In this document: positions 41,301 to 55,931 of the stretch, piece by piece
Numbering within the stretch: position 1 is the stretch's first letter
How the letters are laid out: every line of letters begins with the position of its first letter
Origin: Rhizoclosmatium globosum
Taxonomy: Eukaryota; Chytridiomycota; Chytridiomycetes; Chytridiales; Chytriomycetaceae
DNA: 64,000 nucleotides
Reading direction: 5' to 3'
NCBI GenBank assembly: GCA_002104985.1
Contig: MCGO01000056.1
Location: 62,001-126,000 of the forward strand
Notes under the pieces: generated by a model
What the model was told of the DNA's origin: nothing
Seen by the model: only the letters and a program-made list of their open reading frames with translations
Databases searched by the model: none
Program-made: the position numbers and the translations under genes

Positions 41301-42848
41301 CAAATGTCATTGAAGATTTGAAGTTGGTGAGTAGTTTTTGCACCTTTTTTTGTGACATACATTTGTATTCAAGCTACAATTTTCAGGCAGGAATTCGGTT
41401 TGTGTATTTCAGTGAAGCTCCTGAACGAGAAAGCAAAGCATATGCTGAACGTCTTGGTCTTGAAATTGATTGGAACTCTTGCATTATCTTGTCATCATCC
41501 GATGGATCGCCAGGGTACCTTGAATTGCACGACATGAAGGCCCAGCTTCCACGCGGAGTCGAAAACATCAGAGGCCATATCGAACGTGTTGACGACGTTC
41601 CTTTACGAGTTTCACTCTTTGCTGAGTCATCTCCCTACAGCGTTTTGGAAATGATCAAAATCTTTCAAGAAAATGGTGAAGTTGTATGCTGTATTGGAAG
41701 TTCTCTAAATGAAACCAATGTGGAATCGTTTGCGACTGCGGATATATCTGTTGCAATTGATCCATTTGTTGCGTTGAAAACGAAAAGGGGTGAGAACGAT
41801 CCACTTGCACCTTTGGTACTTGGAGCAGGAGTAACGACTTCACCTTGCGCATTGAGATTCTACTTTGACACGAGTGTCTACAGTCTTACTCAATTAATCC
41901 GCGAAGCTCGTACACTTGTGGTAAATGCACAACAGGTTTGTTGATTCTTTACCACAACTTCACAATTTTAAATCAACGAAAGGGGTTTTCATTCCACTTT
42001 GGTTGTCAAATGTCACTTTCAGGAATAATGCTGGTGTCCTACATCTTTTTGCTGCCTCCTATTCTCACTGGATATCAACTATTGTGGTTGATGTGGGTCA
42101 TTTTCCCACTTCAATCCATTGGATTCTTGTTCACTCCTCATGATTCTGCGATAATGACGATGATGCCAGGTATACTTTGTAACTTAACATCCGGATGAAG
42201 CTTAATGTTCAATCATTCAGTGAAAAATAATGACCACTTGAAAGATCGCTGGCGATCCGCCCGGTACTACGCAACAAGGTTTGCTATGCCAACCATTGGA
42301 AGTGTTGCAGTTTTCATTTTATCTTTGTGGCATTTCATGGGTGACCAATCCGACTGGAAAACTGTGTTTGGGTCGTTTGGAACGGTTTCTTGGATGCGTT
42401 TATCGGACGCAGAGCTGTCAGCATTGCTATATGCTCAGCATATTTTATTGGTGTACTTTGTGTTGGCTATTGTGACCGCATCGTCGACGTTCTTGAGCAG
42501 AACGCGAACTGTTTGGGAGTTACCGCCGTGGAAAAATAGGTCTTGGATGATAGTATCAGTTATAACGTGAGATTGTATTTTTGTGTTTTACTGTCGTATT
42601 TACTCTCTTTGTTCAGCATTGTACTCCAACTGACTTTCTCTGCTATTTCATTATACACGGGTCCAACATCTGCTGTCACGTTGAACGCGTTGCCCTGGCA
42701 TATCATTTTCGTTATTTGTTTTGGAATAGTGATCAATATTCCAATTCAGGAGGTAGTCAAACGGTATGATAAGCAGAATTGGGTCAAGTCTCAGAAACTT
42801 GCCCAATTACAGTTTAATACTAAGCTGGGCATGCATTCCCCATTGTAA
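38395..42848 (+). CDS. TMEM94-like degenerate P-type ATPase
   Basis: About nine exons, roughly 1,300 aa. Order: two N-terminal membrane helices (STPLVAFWLTVLLVVGLLSL, FVAVAALLAAALAFNAAL); an actuator-like domain (LLLEGDIVQLAFGDKAPA); two more helices (LYAVLPLLPLSLPFITLV); a long cytosolic domain; and about six C-terminal helices from 42000 on. Where ion pumps have DKTGT it reads CAIDREGTVSMPFPTID, so the acyl-phosphate Asp is kept but the motif is not. This resembles TMEM94 (KIAA0195/ERMA), a P-type ATPase-like ER protein linked to magnesium. The hinge-like segment LVLGAGVTTSP also lacks the usual GDGxND. Transport activity is uncertain. The gene sits in the palindrome spacer, 34 bp after left Miro. 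A downstream ATG at 38503 is an alternative start. Confidence 0.75.
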
Positions 42849-42910
42849 TTTGTGCTTTGTAATAAACAGAATCGTAAATCTTTTTGGAATTGTCACTTTT
42901 TTCAAAAACA

Positions 42911-45844
42911 ATGCCCCGCGGTCGAAGCAGAGAACGAGATGAAGAGAATCAAAGCCGCAAACAAGAAGATGTACCGGACAGCGATCAAGATATCTCGATA
43001 GAACAACGACGAAAAGAAAAGAAGGAGAAAGACATAAAGAAGAAAAAGAGGAAAGGGAAGAAGGACAAAAAATCGAAACGGTCCCGAAGCCGTAGTAAAG
43101 ACAAAAAAAAGAAGAATCGTTCGGATTCTGCTGGTAGCTATGATCGAAAACTGGACAGAGAGGGATTCGCGGAAAATGGGTTTGGGAAAGGACACAATAT
43201 GTTTTCACACGTCGGAATGGCTCCTGAAGACTTTGAAGGATACGTCTGTAACATAAAACTGATCAAGACGGATCCTCTCATTGCGGATGCAATGGTGCTG
43301 CATCCAGTTGTGCGCGTACACATCATAGGTTAATTCCTGATGATTCTTGCAACATCTGCTGATGGAACATTTTAGACGCTTCAACAGGACATTATGTTCG
43401 AAAGAATCCGGAGGTTCCAGCAACAACGTTCAACGAAGGGGCTGTTATTGACTATATCTTGCCAACAATGACCAAGGTTTAACTCCAAAGGAATATTCAT
43501 AGCACTAATAGTCCGGGCAGCCATACAGCTTCCAGAAGCATCAGTCTACAGCAGCGTCCTGGAATGAGGATATTTTGATAATTTGCGAATACCTCAGTTT
43601 GATGAGAGAATCGACAATCATATTCTTTGAGATTCTAGATTTTGGGACTATGGGCAACAATAACGAGTGCGTAGCGTTTTATTTGGAAAACTGATTTTAA
43701 AGTTCGCCTTAAGAAACAATGATGGCTGGCGTCGAGTTGCTTGGGCATTTGTGAAGCTAGTTGCAGGACATGGTCAATCAAACACAGAAAAAGAGCTTCG
43801 ACTTCAGCTCTTTCAATATCCTGGAGGAGGACATCAGTTAGTTTCAGCAGCACACCAATTGCTGACACAGTCAGCGATTCGGGCAGGTGCTCATGCATCA
43901 CAGGACAGTGCAAACACTGAAACAATACCATATGTGTATGAATGTTGGTTAAGTGGAAAACGTGACATTTATCCATCCACGATGTGAGTGAAAACTTGTC
44001 TTCTTCATCGTTTTTGAACGGGCAACCAGGTTTGTCAACATTTCAGGAAAACCTTGTCCAATTCCTATCCATGTAACCACAAGACCGCGAAATGGTTTGT
44101 GTTATTGAAACATGGCGACTACTAATGGCAATATGCAGCCGCTGAAATCGAACGAGGAAAACTAACTTACGAGCAAGTATGTCTTTGAAATGCAATATCT
44201 ATCCCTAACATCAAATAGCTTATGGATGAGTATTTATCACGAAGAACTAATTTTGGAGAGGCAATTTTGAACATTCCTGGCAAAGTAATAGTCACTTTGG
44301 TCCCTTCGCGATTGACTTGTTTCCATAGCCCACTTGGCGCAGGCTTCAGGGGCAAACCTGTAAAATTCCCAAAAAGCTTCTTTTTTCTGTACATAGTGCT
44401 CAGTAAGTCTGAAAATAAGCTTCATGTCATTCTAAAGCTAAGTAGGGGATCCTTTGCTTGTAAATATTCTTCAAGTGGCTTATACCTAGCCGTTTCTTGC
44501 TTCAATTGTTCCGAATATCATATAAAAATATATGATGCAGTGAAAGGGGAGAAAGTGACATCCGTCGATGGTCATCAAAACATCGTATACGACATAGCTT
44601 GGGCTTCAGATATAGAGTGAGATCCTACAAACCGCTAAACATCATTTAAATTATTTTATCTTAGTATTTTTGCGTCAGCATCAGCTGATGCAACCGTGAG
44701 AGTGTATCAGTCTCATGCCGACCACTCTTTCCAACCAACCGCAATCCTTTATCATCCGACTTATGTATACACAGTGTTCTTCCATCCGGAATTTTCTATG
44801 AATCATATCATTGCGTCTGGGTGTGCAGATTCAGTGATTCGTATTTGGCAATTAGAAAGCCTTGTGCCACATAACCACACTCATCTCAAAAACCAAACAC
44901 GACCTATCGTATATTGTTATGGACATACAGCCACTGTAAATACTTTAATTTTTGACGGGGAGGGTAAAAAGATGTTTTCTGGAGACGGGGCAGGCGATTT
45001 ACGAATCTGGAGCTGTCAAGGAGGAATCATGAACGAACAAGGGCAAACCATTCCTTTTTCTGTTGAATGCATAAAAGTTATCAATCTTGTAAGTAAGAAA
45101 AATACCGCCGTTGTGTAAACTAAGGAGCAACAATAGGATCATGGAATACGAAGTTTGTCTATCAATCCTACAGGTCGAAAAGTTCTTATATTTTTAACAA
45201 CAAATGAACTACATTCGCTGGATACAAGAATCTATCGGCTTATGACAAAGTTCAGCGGAATTCCAAACACCTTCACTCGAAAATCGGAACAATCTTCAAT
45301 ACAAGCAAAGGCAACACTTTTGGCTCGTGCTATATTTTCTCCATGCGGGACGTATGTGTTTGCAAGTGGGTCTGACGGGAGAGTGTACGTCTGGAAATCC
45401 GAAACAGGAGCATTGATGCATGTGTATAACGTCCCTGGAATCAATCGACAAGTTGTAGATATATCATTTCACCCACGAGATCATTATATAGCGTTTAGTG
45501 CGTGGGGAAACTCAAATACCGTTGGGGGGCATCAACCTGTAACAGTATACACTTGGGATGATGAGCAAGATGATACAGTTGATAGAAGAATATCAGTTGT
45601 TGCCAAAAACGTCATGTCTGGATTGGCTGATAGTCTCAGCAAAACAAGTATCACACACGTTGACTCCGATCTGAACTATGGCCTCATTAGAACAAAAGCG
45701 AGAGCGCCCGTGGATTCAAAACTGAGGGCCTTACGGCATGCAGCAGATGAAGTTATCCAAAAAATGGCCAATCAACCAAGAGCTATAAGTCAAACAAGAA
45801 TGCATGCATATAAAGGAGAAGGAAGAATGTCAGTAATAGATTGA
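42911..45844 (+). CDS. AHI1: Jouberin (AHI1) homologue
   Basis: About nine exons, roughly 790 aa. A very basic Lys/Arg/Ser start leads to the jouberin N-terminal C2-like domain: MVLHPVVRVHII-DASTGHYVR, then IDYILPTMTKPYSFQKH and TIIFFEILDFGTM. WRRVAWAFVKLVAGHG and ECWLSGKRDIYPSTM also align with human AHI1 segments. The WD40 propeller follows, with YDIAWASDIE, SASADATVRVYQS, HPTYVYTVFFHPEF, SGCADSVIRIWQL, FSGDGAGDLRIWS and FASGSDGRVYVWKSETG. The C-terminal SH3 of the mammalian protein is absent. Jouberin acts at the ciliary transition zone, so the organism should make a flagellum. The gene is in the palindrome spacer and converges on right-arm Miro, with 27 bp between stops. Confidence 0.88.
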
Positions 45845-45871
45845 TTTTTGATGATGAAATATATTCAAGTT

Positions 45872-48572
<2,701 letters not shown>

Positions 48573-48660
48573 CTCAGGTTATCGAATGGAACAATAAAAA
48601 GAAGGAACAAAAGTAACCCTCTTTTTCATAATAACTTAACTTCAACAATCCCAAAGTATC
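48573..48660. promoter_or_regulatory. Bidirectional Miro/CDC25 promoter, right arm
   Basis: 88 bp between the Miro ATG (minus) and the CDC25 ATG (plus), the same length and near-identical sequence to 35579-35666. It is AT-rich, with homopolymer runs. Both copies of the shared promoter were duplicated with their genes, so expression of the copies may be equal. Confidence 0.6.
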
Positions 48661-50377
48661 ATGTCTGGACCGGGTGCATTGAAGGCGGGCATGGTAGGCT
48701 TCGGCAGTCCCACGAATGCTCAGACAGAGACTGTACTGGCTGTATCCCCATCACGCTGTCCAAGGTACATGTATGCCATTGTATGGCTTTCCCTACCGCG
48801 TTTCCCTGAGGTATACCATCTATTCTGACACTATTGGCAGTTCCAACAGGTTATTCAAGGGCTTCAGTGATGCCATGATGGTGGAGGATCCCGAGGAGGA
48901 CTCTCCCTTTGCCCCCTCTATGTCCAGTCACAGACAGGCTGGCGCCAGGCTCTTTACTCGCCATGCAACGTGTTTACCACGGCTGGAGCACTCGGGAATC
49001 AACCAGTCTGGCCGGATTCCATCGTCGCCAGAGCTGGAGGAAGCAAGCTTTGTTCTTGGGTGCGTTGTTTGTCTGGCGAGTTAACATGCTATTACTGACA
49101 ATAACAACGCGTTTTACAGAAGCAAGATGGAGAACAAAGATACTAACAAGGCAAACCCGGTATTTGGAGCGCGTGCGGGCCTCGCGAAACCTCCAAGGCT
49201 GCCATTCCCCACTGGAAAGTCCGGAAGCGTTTCGCACTGGAATCAACGAAGCAATATACCCACGGGTCTTCCTAAACCAGCTGCGAAAGCTACATTGAAG
49301 GTTGCTCCAAGTACTCTGACAGGATTTGGATCGGCTGTGCCGAAAGTATGTTGGCTGTGCGGGATGGGATGTTGTCAGGACTAACGATACAGCCACAGCC
49401 CAACCCAGTTGTTCAGAAGAAGCGAGATCGTGCCATGGACATGGATATGGATATGCAAGATGCTTCTGAGTGTTCTGGGTCAGCCTCAGAATCAATGCTG
49501 TCAAGGAATAGGCCACGCAACAGCAAGTTTGGAGACACTGCCGATTCACTTCTTGGATCCTCTCCTCTTGACTTGAGGCTGATGAATTCACCACCGATGG
49601 AGAAGATCCGCAAGACTTCGGCCATGGATTGTGGTGAAACAACTGAACATCTGCTTCCATGCAGCGAAACATGCCGAGATGCGCTGAAGCGCATTACACC
49701 AGAAACCGTTTGAGTCTATTTGATTGTTCTTTATTGGCTCTTGTCGCTAAAGATATTCTGACAGCTTGCTGATGTTCTTGAAGGAAAGTACCAAACTGTT
49801 TTTGAAGAGTATGTCATTATCGACTGCCGATACGTACGTGTTTCTCTTCATTACCAACTTCACTCTGATTAGTTTGGGATTTAGCCCTATGAATATGCAG
49901 GAGGACACATCCGTGGTGCACAGAACGTCAACACGACAGCTGTTCTTGAGTCCAAGTTCTTTCCGATCCCAACGTGCAAGCCACGAGTTGTTATATTCCA
50001 CTGCGAGTTTAGTGCGCAGCGTGCTCCAAGAATGTGAGAGTGATTCACTCGTTTGGTAACGGCTAAACCTTCTTTCAGGGGTCTCCATCTGCGAAACCAT
50101 GACCGCAATGTGAATATCTCAGAATACCCCTATTTAGACTATCCACAAATGTACATCCTTGAAGGTGGATATGAAGCATTCCACAAAAAGTTCCAGGTCA
50201 GTTTGATTCAGTTTGGAAGAAGAAGGCACTCACACGTTCAACCAATAGGGCCACTGCTCGCCTGACGGATATATTGCTATGAATGATCCAGCATACAAGA
50301 AGGAACTGGAGCAGTGTTCGGCACTTCAGAAGAGGGAGTTCAAGAGGTGTTATTCGACTGGATTCTTTCGGACATGA
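48661..50377 (+). CDS. CDC25: CDC25 M-phase inducer phosphatase, right copy
   Basis: Eight exons with every join verified in frame: 48661-48764, 48841-49059, 49120-49345, 49393-49707, 49765-49833, 49885-50033, 50079-50196 and 50249-50377; 442 aa. Catalytic loop HCEFSAQRAPRM lies at about residue 335, with DCRYPYEYAGGHIRG before it and YILEGGYEAFHKKF after it. A Met/Asp repeat (DRAMDMDMDMQD) lies near the middle. Family role: dephosphorylation of inhibitory Thr/Tyr on mitotic Cdk. Substitutions relative to the left copy are confined to the regulatory region; the catalytic domain appears unchanged. A second full CDC25 may raise dosage or allow separate control. Confidence 0.93.
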
Positions 50378-50851
50378 AGTGATGTGTGAGATCACTTGCT
50401 CAGTGCTTATTCATTCCTCTATCTCTTATTATGATTATCTCTATTCGTTGCTCGTTGTCTTTGTAGAGGTGTGGGAGGGACTATCGACTGTATGTTGAGA
50501 CGACGTCAACAATACAATACTTGCGTCCAATGCTTTATTTTAACGTTTTAATTGACAAGAAGCTGAATGCCCGTGTTGATTCTTGCGGCACTCAATCAGC
50601 ATACGAAGGACTATCTATGGTAGAGATTTCATCGTTGACTGTAATCCACGTAGAATAAAATAAAACGATAGGAGGTGTTGAAATGGCCTCACAGGGTTCT
50701 TGGTTGTTGATGTCCAGAAACTTGAACCACTCAACTTGAGTGGTCAGTGTGAATGTGCAGCATCTGGCGACATGCACCAAGTCGTAGCAACTGAATTCAG
50801 TGTGGTAATAACTGATCATAAAATAAGCCTAGAAGGGAACGCGATTGCCAC
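50378..50851. promoter_or_regulatory. Spacer between CDC25 and homeobox, right arm
   Basis: Counterpart of 33388-33860 and the same length. It holds the CDC25 3' end and the region upstream of the homeobox start. It differs from the left copy by roughly one base in twenty over the best-aligned part, more than the flanking exons. Differences include an altered segment just upstream of the homeobox ATG (50810-50832), which could affect its promoter or leader. Confidence 0.5.
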
Positions 50852-53096
50852 ATGATTCTGTGTCTGTTCCTGATGGATACTGGCAAGCGAGGCAGCAACC
50901 AGGAGGAAGACCAGCCCACTGCAGCAAGCACCCTGCACTCCCAGGTATTCCCCCCCAAATCAAAACAATTCCATCTTTAGACAGGTGCAATTTAATTAAA
51001 TAACCAGTTTTTGATTTGCTCTTTTTTTTTCCGACGCATTCCACCTCAACAGATTGCCCCCCTCCTTCTTGACGCTTCCTTGTCTCTACCCTTGGAAAGC
51101 CAGCCATTCTCCACCGGGCCACCACCCATCCATAACCCCATCGCCAGTCTCTCCGGGGAATACCGCATGCACACAACTGCCTCAGCTTCCCGCCCCAGTT
51201 CCAAGCTTAAATCGTCTTACCACCACACAATGTCGCCAGAGCAGCTCGCCGTGCTGACCTCCCGCTTTGCCGTAAACCAATACCTGAAGGAGCATGAAGC
51301 CTCGGAGCTGTCGGAGTTGCTGGGCCTGACTGTGAAGCAAGTGCATAACTGGTGCGTTGGGTTTGGGGCAGAGAGCTTATTGGGGGAAAGGGAGAAAACG
51401 CAAAATTTCCCACTCAATGAGGACTGCTTTACTGACGTATTCCTTGCAATTCCTCTCGTATTTAGGTATGGAAAGAGACGGTACACTATGAAGCAGAAGG
51501 CGGCGACGGCCCCGCGGGAAACTAGACAGCAGCAGCAGCAGCAGCAACAGCAAGGCCAGCAGCCCGTGCAGCCCCAGCAGCCGGTATACGACTTTGAAGT
51601 TGGATCCAACGAAGGCAGCAGAGACGGACGGCTGTGGAAGCGGCTGACGGCAGCACAGATTGCAGATCTGACAGCAGCTTTCGAGCAGAATCCGTACCTG
51701 CAGCCAGAAGATACCGATTACCTTGCAGATCGGCTGGGACTCTCTGTGGACAAGATCAGGATTTGGTGAGTGGGAATTCTTGGGGGTGGTTTTGACTCAG
51801 ATGTCTGCAAATTAGGTATGCCAACAAACGAAAGTCGATGCGAACGCAGCGGCAGGAGGAATCAGATTCTGGAGACGACAGAGAAGAAAACAGTCAGTCT
51901 CCTGTGTCATCCATCAAAACACACCGCGTGATGACAACGTCGAGAATGGATATTCTCAACAATGCGTTTGCTCAGTCACCATACCTAGAAAACAGACAGG
52001 CGGAGGAACTCTCGCGGCAAGTGGGAATCACAGCGGACAAAGTACGGATGTGGTGAGTTCTGTTGTTGAATGGGTCGTTGAGATATCTGGACTTACATAC
52101 GGCGTTCAGGTTTTCAAACAAACGAGCAACTTTGCGGAAGTCAGGGCTGGATTCCCCGCCTTGTACAGAATTAAGTCCTGATGCAGAAACATCTTCAATG
52201 AGTTTCTCCCGTTTCAATTCAAAATCCCACAACTCGTTGGCACCAGAACAGTCTCTTATATTGAATGAAGCGTTTGCTCGGAATCCGTATGAAACTGAAG
52301 AAGGTGCAAAGGAGTTAGCGGATCGAACGGGATTGAGTGTGAAGCAAATTCAAACTTGGTAAGCGCACTTTTTTTTTCTTCCATTCCAACTCTTACACCC
52401 TATTTCCTCAATGTCTTTAGGTACAGCCGTAAGCGATTCAATACCAAAAAGAGAAAACGGAGCGCCAGTCCTAGCGGCGACAACCAAACCCAATCATCGA
52501 CTGACTTTAAATCGTACCATATGCTGACGGCATCCCAAACCGCCACATTAAACGCGTACTATATGCGGTCCCCGTACATTGACGACATCACGGCTGCCCA
52601 GATATCCAACGAAATCGGCGTGAGTGTCGAGAAAATCAAAACGTGGTTCAAGAGTAAACGGAAAATTGTAAACAAGAAACGGAAGATGGAAGGTGGGAGT
52701 GTAGAATCAATGGCCGGACAAGAGCAGCATCAGTTACTGAACCGAGGCGGAAGGCCGCTTGGTAGCCGAAAACGGAAAGTGGATGTGTATGATTCAAACG
52801 GGGTCAAAGTAGAGAATTCAGGATGGTATCATCCAAATTCGAATGGTGGTCCTGTTGGAACTATAGCTGAAGCCGCGGAATCTGCAGAAGGAGTTTGGAG
52901 TGGAGATGAATTTGAGGAACCGGACATTGGGGGAGATAACCATAATGATGATGATGAGGACGACGATGATGATGATGACGATGATGAAGAATTGGACCAA
53001 GATGTAGAATTGGAAGTACAAGAGGAACAGGTTTTAGCTGGATTGTTTGGAATCGATGTGACCGCTGTTCGGGAATTGAGGCAAACTGTTCAATAA
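50852..53096 (+). CDS. Five-homeodomain protein, right copy
   Basis: Six exons: 50852-50944, 51053-51351, 51466-51765, 51816-52052, 52110-52358 and 52421-53096; 617 aa, all joins in frame. Exons 1-4 have the same lengths as the left copy, and HD1-HD3 are identical in protein. HD4 differs at about a third of positions (LNEAFARNPYETEEGAKEL against LNDSFAKQPYETEEGELDL). Asn51 is present only in HD2 and HD3. The four inter-homeodomain introns all fall after the second base of the Trp48 codon. The acidic tail contains a long Asp/Glu run encoded by GAT repeats (52945-52990) and EEQVLAGLFGIDVTAVREL, but stops earlier than the left copy. It is probably a transcription factor; its targets are unknown. 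Confidence 0.9.
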
Positions 53097-53317
53097 ATAA
53101 CGTATCCCCATTTGATTCAATGTTTTGTATGTTAATCATGTTAGTGTTTGTTTTTATTTGGATGCGTGCAGAGTATTAATGGATTGATGGGGAAGAAAGA
53201 GAAAGGGACTGATGAATCACAAGAGCTTCCATCCCTTTTTTCCTCCTCACAGTGCTAAAGTGGGGAAGGAGGGAAGGGTGGTGGAGAGGAGTTGTGCTTT
53301 TGGAAAAAACTGCAAAA

Positions 53318-54075
53318 ATGAGCAACGCCATCAACCGCACCTTCCTCGGAATGAGAGTCTGGCCAGCGTCCATGCTCAAGACCTACTTCCCCTTCCTCAT
53401 CTCTGGAACCACCGCCTACTTCTTGTTCAACTTTGCCGGAGTCAAGATGAGAGACGGTAAACGAGACTGCTTTTTTGCATTTTTGCTATGAGTGGATAGA
53501 ACACTAAACCACCCGTTCTCCCTTAATCGATTACAGACCCAACCGACAAGTGGGCCAACATTGTGTACGTATCATTGCCATTGCCATGTTGTGATTGAGG
53601 AGGAGGAGGAGGAGGATAGATGGCGGATGCGTTGGTGGTTGTGAGGAGTGGTTGATCAAGGGACGTTCAGTCGTTGTTTCAAGGACGATGGAACAGCAAT
53701 CAGATCGAATGGATGCATCAATATGAATGCATGCCTTGGTGCCAAACGCCACGTTGTTCATCAAGGAAGGAAGCGCGCAAACCAGGATTGCACTTTTTTC
53801 TGTATGGGCCAACACCAACACCAACACCAACCATGCAAAGAAGATCAAACAACATCAGTCTTGCATTCGAGAATAGCGATACATCCATCCATCAAGAGTT
53901 GTTGTATTGATACTGTTTTTCTATACAGTGACAACGTTCGTCAGGCTTCCAAGCAGCAGGCTCTCAAGAACGACGCTTCTGACTGGTGGAACGAGCAGGT
54001 ACGAATTTGTTGGTATATATAATACTATTGCTAACTGTTTTTCGACAGATTGCCAAGAAGGAGGGCAAGCACTAA
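53318..54075 (+). CDS. ATP synthase subunit j/i-like small protein (Atp18)
   Basis: Four exons, 53318-53456, 53537-53564, 53929-53998 and 54049-54075; 87 aa, frames consistent. The N-terminus RTFLGMRVWPASMLKTYFPF followed by LISGTTAYFLFNFAGVKM matches the pattern of the mitochondrial F1Fo-ATP synthase j chain (short basic start, Pro, then one membrane helix beginning YFPF/YWPF). A charged tail ends KKEGKH. Subunit j/i stabilises Fo and dimers in the inner membrane. The second exon is only 28 nt and is followed by a 364-nt intron, long for this locus. Family assignment rests on a short motif; another small inner-membrane subunit is possible. Confidence 0.6.
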
Positions 54076-54208
54076 AGCAGTGTATGGAAGGAGAGATTCG
54101 ATGTCGATGATTACTTGAATCGTGCACCGAGGCTCTCATGACAAAAGTTACCCCAATTAAATAAAAGGGCAAATTCCTTTTCTCCAATTATAGATTTTTC
54201 TCTTTCGA

Positions 54209-55899
54209 ATGCAACAGTTTCGGACACAGCTCTCACAACTTGGGATTGAGGGCAGTGGAGTGGATGCGGCATCGGCAGTTGTTCTCCTTGGGCCAGCCGA
54301 AGTTGGAGTGCGACTAAAGAAGGCGAATGCAGCACCAACATTAACGGCGGCAGTTGTGAGTGCGGCATCAGCGACTGTGTTCAAGGTGAACGTGTCGCCT
54401 GCGCATCAGAGATCACTGGCGCTTTCAACTGGTTGTTCGGTGTTGGATTCGGAGTTGCGTGGCGGCATTCGGACTGGCCAAGTACTTACTGTCTTTGGTT
54501 CTTCTGCCCTGCACTCAACTAAACACAACATGAAATGAATTGAATTGAAATCAGATCACTGAAGTATTTGGCGAAAGTGCTGCTGGAAAGACTCAACTTG
54601 CGCTTCAATTGGCGGTGACGGTGCACTGGCCAAAGTGTGATGGAGGATTGGATGGAGGTGGGTGGGTCTGTTTTTGTATGTTTCGAGTGTGTGGATATGG
54701 TACTCAAAAAAGATTGGTTGTTTCAGGCGCTGTCTTGATCCTGTCAGAGTCTCTCTTTGCTTCAAAGCGCTTTGTTCAGCTCGCGTCGGCCTTGCAACCC
54801 CCTTCAACATCAATAGACCCAATCCACATTACAGACAACACACACGTTATACACGTCAGAGACCCAGATACTCTCCTTCATATCTGCAAATACACTCTGC
54901 CGGCCCTAATGCTGAAAAGTAACATCAAACTCGTCGTCATTGATTCAGTTGCTGCTACTCTGAGATATTCCTTCTCAAATGATGAACCCACAGACTCCCC
55001 CGATCCTCCGTCCTCGCATCCTTCTTCTTCTACTACTTGCTCTTCAGACACCAATAACAGTAAAAACTCTCCTGGACACGCAGATTCTTCGAATCAAAAC
55101 GCGAAAAGACGAAAAACGGCGGAAGGTCCATCAAAGAAGAATGCATTCTCTGAACGTGTAGATAGAAACTCAATGATTTTTGAACTTGCTTCAGCTCTCA
55201 AAAAGATTGCCTCTCAGTTTGAGGCTGCTGTCTTGTGTGTCAATCAGGTATGTTGAGTAACCAGTTTGGTATGGAGATTTTGTCGGGCGAGAGAGTGGTG
55301 TCGCAGAAAGTTGAGGAAAGATGGGTTGTGGGTTGACGAAGTTTCAGGAAGTGTATTATGCCTTGCTATAGCCAAAAAATACTCCCTCGAATTGACTCCC
55401 GCCTTATTCCAATACCAATCCATACAAAAAAAAAAAGGTGACTGCGAAAATATCTCAGAATGGATCTCCTGCAGATGTCTATGGCTCAAGCACAGTTTCT
55501 CTCGTACCAATTGCGACTGGTTCAGACCGTGGCATGGAAAAGGCGTTTATTGTCGATGAGTCGCGGAGTAAAGGAACCTCTTCATCCAATTCACGGATGG
55601 GGGGGCTTGCTGGCGAGGATTCAAATCAACCTGCGTTGGGATTGTTGTGGTCGACTTGTGTGAATACACGCATCTGTCTTGCTAAAGTGCCCACCTATTT
55701 AAGTGGAGTTGGCGGTGGTAGCGGTGATCACTCTGGCAATGAAGATGGTAGTAATGGTGGAAATGTGGGTGCAAGTATTGTACAGCTGGTGTCAAAACGG
55801 AGGATGAGTGTCGTGTTTTCGCCAAATGGTCCAAGTGGTGGACCTGGAGTGGAGTGTGTTATTACGTCTGATAGAGGTCTTGTTGGAATACAGAAATAG
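54209..55899 (+). CDS. RAD51 paralogue, XRCC3/RAD57 type
   Basis: About four exons. The core RecA/RAD51 fold shows LSTGCSVLDSELRGGIRTG, Walker A in FGESAAGKTQLALQL, ILSESLFASKRFVQL, Walker B IKLVVIDSVAATLRYSF, and L2-side segments AVLCVNQV and LGLLWSTCVNTRICL. The pattern RGGI/L-TG-ITE then ES/SSAGKTQLALQL, together with VVIDSVAA, is closest to XRCC3/Rad57. These proteins load or stabilise Rad51 filaments in homologous recombination. Two long Ser-, Asp- and Gly-rich insertions (around 54970-55130 and 55560-55780) enlarge it beyond the usual length. The first intron begins GTACTT at 54481. It converges on BUD32, with 32 bp between. Confidence 0.87.
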
Positions 55900-55931
55900 G
55901 TTCATTCATTGACAACTGTTTTATTCTTAAT

